The translations under genes were made by a program, and so were the position numbers. From Henckelia pumila (lineage: Eukaryota; Streptophyta; Magnoliopsida; Lamiales; Gesneriaceae), in assembly GCF_033568475.1 (NCBI RefSeq), contig NW_027331831.1, positions 12,710,001-12,774,000 of the forward strand: 64,000 nt of DNA. Reading direction: 5' to 3'. The notes below the pieces were generated by a model, which was not told the DNA's origin, searched no databases, and worked only from the letters and a program-made list of their open reading frames with translations. Within the stretch, counting starts at the first letter, position 1; the number at the start of each line of letters is the position of its first letter. Shown here piece after piece: positions 58,174 through 64,000 of the stretch.

Positions 58174-58653
58174 GTTTCAGCCAATGTCTTCAACTGGGTG
58201 TATTCCTAAAAATTAAATTAAAAGATTTCACTCAAAGGTCGTACTTATGTAACAAGCTAAGTCATCTAGTACCTGAACATAAGTATTGGTGTAAGGGTTG
58301 GAGATATGGAGAGGGATCCAACAGGTTTCATCCATGAATTCTTTGTATCTACTCCCATCTTCCTTCAAGGGTGAAGCAGCCACCACAGAGGCAGTGTAGA
58401 TAAGCCTTCTCATGTTTCAGCCAATGTCTTCAACTGGGTGTATTCCTAAAAATTAAATTAAAAGATTTCACTCAAAGGTCGTACTTATGTAACAAGCTAA
58501 GTCATCTAGTACCTGAACATAAGTATTGGTGTAAGGGTTGGAGATATGGAGAGGGATCCAACAGGTTTCATCCATGAATTCTTTGTATCTACTCCCATCT
58601 TCCTTCAAGGGTGAAGCAGCCACCACAGAGGCAGTGTAGATAAGCCTTCTCAC
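58174..58653 (+). repeat. 240-bp tandem duplication, two copies
   Basis: 58174-58413 and 58414-58653 begin GTTTCAGCCAATGTCTTCAA and appear identical line by line. The unit contains intron sequence plus most of a reductase exon. Confidence 0.95.
58273..58413 (-). pseudogene. truncated duplicate of the reductase exon
   Basis: Second copy created by the 240-bp tandem duplication. It starts within RRLIYTASVV and keeps the same donor site. No acceptor of its own. Confidence 0.8.
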
Positions 58654-58725
58654 TGTTCCTGATCCGATACAAAGACTTGTAGTGCTCTTAGTTGAATCAA
58701 CAATCACATCCACCGTATTGTCGTG
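58513..58725 (-). pseudogene. captured exon of a DFR/ANR-type NADPH reductase
   Basis: After a CAG acceptor (58728-58726) the minus strand reads DVIVDSTKSTTSLCIGSGTV then RRLIYTASVVAASPLKEDGS and DETCWIPLHISNPYTNTYVQ, ending at a GT donor (58512). This is the segment of extended short-chain reductases (dihydroflavonol reductase, anthocyanidin and vestitone reductase group) around the YT(A/S)S(V/T) active-site serine. The neighbouring exons with the nucleotide-binding GxxGxxG and the catalytic YxxxK are absent. A truncated second copy of the exon lies at 58273-58413. Confidence 0.8.
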
Positions 58726-58737
58726 CTGTCCAAATCA

Positions 58738-58740
<3 letters not shown>

Positions 58741-58794
<54 letters not shown>
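58741..58794 (+). repeat. (AT)n microsatellite, about 26 units
   Basis: A pure TA/AT run just beyond the acceptor of the captured reductase exon. Confidence 0.95.
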
Positions 58795-58799
<5 letters not shown>

Positions 58800-59537
58800 T
58801 GCTTGAAACAAATTAAATGGGATATTGAAATATATAAATCAAAAATTAAAGGAAAGACCTTGAATCCCGTAGAGTGGAGCAATGGTGTCGCAACATGGAA
58901 AACAAACTCACAACTTGAATCGCTTCCTCGAATTCCTCCGGTTTATAAAGATCAGCCACAAAAGGATTCAATCTTGTGGCTGCCCCATGAAAAATCTTCA
59001 AGATTTCTATCTTAGGATCATAATCTATTCATCATCCTTTGGCAGTATAAGGTTACAAAAACTATTCAAAGCATAAGAATAGATGTAGAGCTTCTAAAAT
59101 TACAAGAACAAGAAACTAAGACGACATAAACTGGCAGGATCAAAGTTCGAAGCAATCAAAACTAATCCCAGGAAATAATACTATATATTATACATTTAGC
59201 AGCCAACAATGATTGGTCAGTCCAACTAAATAGCGTGTGCTTTAATTCAAATATCTACCAACAAATCTAGCACAATGAAGCAATTAGAAAGCAGGGGAAT
59301 TATCAAGTTGAAACAAGAAACAACTTAATGATATTCAGATTTTTATGTCATTAGATAAAAAGATAGCATCAAGTACTATGCTAAAAGGTGTTATCTTAAC
59401 CTCACTTGTTGGGGAAAAAATAGCACACACCACTGGGGTCCAAATTGCAAAAAATTACATAATGTAAAGAAAATAAGCAAAATGATCTTGGGGAATTTGA
59501 AGCAAGTTTAAACTTAAAAACTGAAGAAAACATACGA

Positions 59538-59719
59538 ATCGCCTGATGTTCAACACAGAGTCAATCGCTATTTTATTTGCTTTCTCTGTTGCTTCAATGG
59601 CTGCTCTACATTTTGATTTCTCCATCTCTGAAAGTGCCAGGGCAGTCTCTTGAGCCAGCCAGCCATGCCTGCTCGATACGACTCATTTCACCTTGCTTCA
59701 GCTTCTGAAGTTCTGCAGC
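59538..59719 (-). pseudogene. captured coiled-coil exon of a U-box-kinase-like protein
   Basis: After an AATTAG acceptor (59720) the minus strand reads AAELQKLKQGEMSRIEQ. After a small frame disturbance (GGCT-type duplication) it continues ETALALSEMEKSKCRAAIEA then TEKANKIA. The E-AALA-AE-EK-K-KAAIEAAE pattern is characteristic of the coiled coil preceding the kinase domain in plant U-box kinases and related receptor-like cytoplasmic kinases. Only this piece is present. The identification is by pattern and less sure than the remorin call. Confidence 0.55.
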
Positions 59720-61269
59720 CTAATTAATTAAATTTTCCCTTCGTTTATTGTTTCTTCAAGGACTGTCCAAATAATCATATGACAGAGGCAGGGTAAAAGG
59801 AAATGAATCCAAAGAAACAAACATAAAATAAGATTATATGAAGTTAAGAATCAAGTACAACTTTTCGCATTTGCTGCATTATTTTGTCTTACTTTTTCCC
59901 CATAATTCTCTATTTCCCTTTATTCAGGTTCCTCCCTAAATAGCCCATACATTTTCAGTCTTTGCCTTTCTTTGGAACTCTCCCTGTGTAGCCCCAACAT
60001 TTTCTTGAGCCGCAAAGCATTTGTCAACTAAAAATCTACCATATGATAATCGGGTAGCCACTTACTGAAGCGACGAAATCGAATTTCATTAAGAGCTGAA
60101 GTTCTCTAAAAAACTACAAGAAAACCACCTTTTTTTAGGAGTCTTCATATATCAAATACTCTCTGGCCAGATTGTCAAAGTGATTTGCATAAAACTTGAA
60201 TGTTTCCTGGGAGAAAAAGATCAAGAAACTTGAATGCTCCTGTCCTACAAGATCTGCAATGTAAGGTACATGAAATAAGACAAGCTCAAGGGGCAGAGAG
60301 GAGATAGAAAAGATGGGATTCCACAACAGCTCAAGCTGTTGAACCCCAGCCATTCTTTCAATCTCTTCTTCCTACTCATCGTAGGATCGACACCATCCAT
60401 TCTCTCTCTGCACAAATCCAGTATAGTTCTCGCCCCTCTCTGTATCTCTATCTTCAATTTTTCACATCAATAATAAATTTCACATAAAAAAACCTCGATA
60501 TTTAAGTTGTGACAAAAATGCAGTCTCGACTAGACAAGTAATTTCACATCAAAATAAAGCATAGCAACAAAATAGTTTGAAGTTTCGTGGAGTACCTGCC
60601 AAACTCTGCCACTACTCTGCTATGGCATGGTTTTTTAATCCATTCACATTCACAACAAAATTGGCAGGAAGAGATCGAAAAGATATAGAGAAAACTGAGA
60701 GGCCTCAAATCTATGTCGTTGGAATCATTTTTCCTCTGCCCAGATTGAGTTTCCTCTTCTTATTGACATTTAAAGACCACGCGACCAGAAAAATTCATGC
60801 TAGAGTTCCTTAAAAGATTCCATAAAAGAACGAAAAGTATAAATGAAAAGAAAATTAAAAGCACTAAATTCTCGCAACTAACAGGGGTCGAATTTTAAGA
60901 TTCAGGTCGACATTCCTTGATACATTGGCGTCAACACGATGGTTATGACAACCCAAGCGTACTATTACCCAAACATTTAAGGGGAAATTCTATAACCTTC
61001 AAGCGCAAACAGGAGGGGGAATTCAAGGGGGGGCAGTGAATGGAAGGGAGGTAGTGGGTGGAGATGGGTGGGTGGTATTTGAGCTCGGGTGGAGGAAATG
61101 GAAGGAGTGGAGCGGAGAAGAGGGGCGGGGCGGAGAAGAGTGGCGTGAGCTCTGAGGAGAAGGGCGACTAGGGTTGGGTTTTGGAGAGAAGAGTGAGTTA
61201 GCTGTGAGAGTGAGAGAAAGGAATTAGGAACGTGTATTTCTTAAAATTAAAATGAAAATAAAATTAAAA
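59720..61269. other. CACTA-2 interior, right part; no identified gene
   Basis: AT-rich DNA. A minus-strand stretch at 60457-60330 reads RGARTILDLCRERMDGVDPT and KKRLKEWLGFNSLSCCG and may be another captured exon, source unrecognised. The GC-rich patch 61010-61200 (GGGTGGAG-type) lies next to the subterminal repeats. Confidence 0.4.
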
Positions 61270-61590
61270 TGAAACCACAACGGATTGAGTAAAGTGTGGT
61301 CTTAGATGACATAAATCAAAACAAAAGAACAACGGATATAAACAACCGTTGTCGTATAACATCAAATACACGTTCATAGACAACAATTATTAAAAACCGT
61401 TGTCGTAGGAAAAAAAACCCGCTCATAGACAACGGTTATTTAAAACCGTTGTCTTTTACCTATTAAAGACAACGATTTTTAAAAAACCGTTGTCTTTGAG
61501 CGGGTTTTTTGGACATATGACAACGGTTTTAAATAAAACTGTTGTTAAAGAGTAAAAGACAACGGTTTTCAGAGTGTTGTGTATGACTAT
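61270..61590. repeat. right subterminal repeats of CACTA-2
   Basis: About ten copies of AAACCGTTGTC / GACAACGGTTTT in both orientations, near 61278, 61330, 61345, 61380, 61397, 61429, 61445, 61468, 61485, 61518 and 61559. They match the left array. Confidence 0.8.
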
Positions 61591-61603
61591 ATTTGTTGTA
61601 GTG

Positions 61604-61969
61604 TTAGTTTAGGGAGGAATATTTTAAAAAGATGTATGTTTAAGTTTCATGGACCAACCTTCGGCCCATAAGCTTTTCCATTAAAAAGGTTAAAGTCCAA
61701 ACTTAATGTAGTAAAAAACTTAGAGTCAAATATTTTCTAATCATATTTCTTCATTTTGCAGCCGTCATATTCCCCTCTCCCTAGGTTTCGAATTTTTCTT
61801 CAAAGTTTTCCTAGATTGTTGTGTTTTACGATCGTTAAAAGGTTAGGATCGCATTCTCGGAGTCCAAATTTCCATACCAAGCAAGAAAAAGGCAAGTTTT
61901 ATTAAATATCTGAACCACTATCCAAGTAATATTATGTATTTTGATACTAATGGGTATCCTAATGTATAT
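61604..61969. other. sequence right of CACTA-2, probably the remainder of the Athila LTR
   Basis: No coding sequence. Expected by position to be the outer part of the LTR entered by CACTA-2, but there is no second copy in the window to prove it. Confidence 0.35.
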
Positions 61970-61974
61970 GATTG

Positions 61975-63014
61975 ATATGATCGGGTTTAGGAACAACACT
62001 GCCTAATTTTGTTAAATTGAATTCAGTTGTGGTTGACAACTGAACTTCTTCTTTCTCGATTGTTCATGTCAATTGACCAACAAATATATGTAAATGTACG
62101 GAATGAGGTCAACTTACAGATTATAATAATGTTTCAAAAATGATTAAACTGGTGTGGGAGGAGATGACTGAAATGTAAGAATTCGAGTGTTTGTTTATGG
62201 ATGTTCGGAGACTGAACTGCTCATACGTCACCCCTTCTTCCGTTCTCGAAAGGATCTACTAGAAAACTTTGAGTATTACAAACACTTTGCAACACCTCGA
62301 TCTAAGACTAGGACTTACTCAACTTCCTATCCCAAAAATCTTAGTACCTCAACTGATTCATTACATGGAGATTTGCAGCACTTCAACTGATCTATTACAA
62401 AGATATTATACCTCGATAGACTTAGCACAATTGATCCTACACTTGATCAAATATATTCTATGAAGTGTGTGCTTGATCAGTTGACTAGTGGAGATCTTGA
62501 TGTTTCTTGTGTTCACTCAATCGTATTCACACTTCGTCTCACGACTCTCTCTCTTCGTTGGCTTCAACTGATCTTCTATTTATAGTCTTCCAACTCCAAC
62601 GGTAACTTGATTTGAATTCTAGCCTTTGAAAATATTGTCTGCTACCTTGTACCTTTTTCGACACGAAGTAAACTGATGTTTTTGCTTCGTTCGACGGTGT
62701 CAATCTTTGTACTGAAAAATTTATCCATTCGTTGAGGTAGACCGATGACTTTAGTCTCAGCTTGGTCAACTGATCAGTTTTTCTAACTGATGAGTCTTGG
62801 TAGCTATCCAGTCTTGATAATTCAGTTTAGCTCTGCATGACTGAACTCATGAATAAGCTTTGCTAGTCCAGTCTTGGTTTTGGATCAAAGAATGGTTAGC
62901 TCTTTCCAGTTGACTTGTCCGGTTGATGTCTTCAATTTCAGTTGTGACAAATTTAGTCTCCTGATGATTTTGCCTATGCGATTTGTCAACACCGAAACTA
63001 TGAATATTCCAACA
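61975..63014 (-). mobile_element. Copia-type solo LTR (1040 bp) with 5-bp target duplication
   Basis: On the minus strand it begins TGTTGGAATATTCATAG (63014) and ends CCCGATCATATCA (61975), with typical TG...CA ends. ATGAT lies at 61970-61974 and 63015-63019. A TATA-like GACTATAAATAG is on the minus strand at about 62577-62588. No PBS-internal sequence follows on either side, so this is a recombination remnant. The class is inferred from the TGTTGGAATA start common in plant Copia LTRs. Confidence 0.82.
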
Positions 63015-63019
63015 ATGAT

Positions 63020-63555
63020 GTTTTATTGCGAGGAGCCACAATATTTTTGAAAGAACAATGCATGCTGATATGCATCCTTGAGTATAAGTCATTCTCAATG
63101 AATTAGGATCATGGTATGTGTGTAAGGGTTTTAAAAAGATTTAAAATATGTTTTGACGATGCTATGAAGTTTTGATGTATTTTGGTATCATGTTCAAGGG
63201 TACAAGTTGTTAGAATGACGCTTTAATGTGTATTTAAGGTCTATTTCATGGAGAACATCATGTTTTTTTTTTTTTTTTTGCGTGTATGCATTAGCAATAA
63301 AAAATCTGAATTTTGATGTTGAATTTGATGCATTTTTTTAAATTAAAATCATTGGAATAATTTGTTAGAAGGGTTTTATGATGTGTTTTTGAAGTTTTTT
63401 TCTTGTTAGATGTTGATTAGTATAAGCGTGGGTTTGCATTTGAACGGGCATGGGTGCATGCACTTTTCTGAAATTTCTGTTCCGCAGGTTGCTGGGCAAC
63501 CCATGTGGGTACCCCAGCGTGGGAAAAAGGTACCCACGCAAAGGGGCACACGGTG
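63020..63555. other. LTR-like or repeat-derived DNA, no gene
   Basis: Contains a GGGTACCCCAGCGTGGG...GGTACCCACG stretch near 63508-63538 and a long T run (63263-63279). Loosely resembles the first 500 bp of the window, possibly the same LTR family. Nothing coding. Confidence 0.35.
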
Positions 63556-64000
63556 ATATCACATTTTTCATAAAATTTCTTGATGAATTAAAAAAAAATC
63601 TTGAATTGTGTATAACAGTGATATAATTTAACTTCTTAGATTTGAATGATATAAATATTGTGATTGATTCGTATACTACTAATTTCATTTGAGCGAATTA
63701 TTTTTAATTCTAAGAAAATTATAATTCAATATGAATACAAGTACATTAAAATGAAAAATCGAAATATTATTGATTTTTTAAAGAAGGAAGATGATGCATC
63801 AACAAGTAATCCAAATGGTGTAACAAATATATATCACATTTTTCATAGATGAATTAAAAAAAAATCTTGAATTGTATATAACGGTGATATAATTTAAATT
63901 CTTAGATTTGAATGATATAAATATTGTGATTGATTCGTATACTACTAATTTCATTTGAGTGAATTTATTTTTTAATTCTAAAAATAATAATTCATTACGA
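63556..64000 (+). repeat. AT-rich direct repeat of about 170 bp, two copies, the second cut by the window edge
   Basis: About 63556-63730 and 63830-64000 share ATCACATTTTTCATA, AAAAAAAATCTTGAATTGT, GATATAATTTAA and GATTCGTATACTACTAATTT in the same order, about 272-276 bp apart. The ends are open; more copies may lie outside the window. Confidence 0.75.

Larger units (their letters stand above)
54841..61603. mobile_element. CACTA-2: non-autonomous CACTA transposon with several captured gene fragments
   Basis: The left end CACTACAAGAAAAAAGG and the right end, inverted, CACTACAACAAATATAG are canonical plant CACTA termini. Arrays of an ACAACGG(A/T)TT...AACCGTTGT motif lie within 300 bp of each end. 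The element is 6763 bp. No transposase domain is seen. The interior carries exons of at least three unrelated host genes, all on the minus strand: remorin (about 55.3-55.8 kb), a DFR/ANR-type reductase (58.3-58.7 kb) and a U-box-kinase-like coiled coil (59.5-59.7 kb). Flanking trinucleotides (GCA and TTA) do not match, so the target duplication is lost or the ends have been altered. Confidence 0.85.

Noticed and set aside
54838-61606. Target duplication for CACTA-2
   Set aside because: The flanking trinucleotides GCA and TTA do not match, so none is claimed although the ends are canonical.

Overview
This is nuclear DNA from a flowering plant. Most likely it is a repeat-dense, pericentromere-like stretch of a eudicot with a large repeat fraction. 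The evidence is plant-type LTR retrotransposons (Tat with an antisense ORF, Tekay-like chromoviruses, an Athila relic, a Copia solo LTR), two CACTA DNA transposons, several MITE families, a plastid ndhH fragment and AT-rich intron-like sequence. The species cannot be named from the sequence alone. No rRNA, tRNA, CRISPR or bacterial-style operon was seen.

Layout. 1-2104: the 3' part of a chromovirus-type LTR cut by the window edge and inserted into the gag of the next element. 2105-about 21197: a 5'-truncated Tat-lineage element (gag/PR, RT, RNase H, second RNase H, integrase, antisense plant-mobile-domain ORF, 3' LTR). Its antisense ORF is cut by a 335-bp hAT MITE, by a 6.5-kb CACTA element (CACTA-1, carrying VPS13 and MYB-like exons) and by a 1.15-kb inverted duplication. 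About 22.2-23.15 kb: an ndhH fragment between inverted arms and direct repeats. 23764-25558 (minus): the only gene that looks intact, a two-exon small LEA-like protein gene with a TATA box. 26-33.9 kb: MITEs, a solo LTR with target duplication, a second LTR of the same family with a hAT MITE inside, and a TTA microsatellite.

33897-51623: a complete Tekay-like element with a 5-bp target duplication (CGTTT), LTRs of about 2.53 kb, PBS and polypurine tract, but no recognisable pol of its own. Nested in it in reverse orientation is a second chromovirus at 40016-48905 (target duplication ACAAC), whose gag-pol is recognisable but full of stop codons. That element in turn carries a hAT MITE at 44180-44451 (target duplication GCCTCAAT). 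52098-61.9 kb: an internally deleted Athila-type relic on the minus strand, whose right LTR is entered by CACTA-2 (54841-61603). CACTA-2 holds spliced-exon fragments of a remorin, an NADPH reductase of the DFR/ANR type and a U-box-kinase-like coiled coil. 61975-63014: a Copia-type solo LTR with target duplication ATGAT. The window ends in AT-rich repeated DNA.

The window is best read as a stratigraphy of transposon insertions around one host gene. No previously undescribed molecular system could be demonstrated. The most notable structures are the two gene-capturing CACTA elements, the antisense PMD gene of the Tat element with its inverted duplication, and the ndhH fragment flanked by inverted arms.
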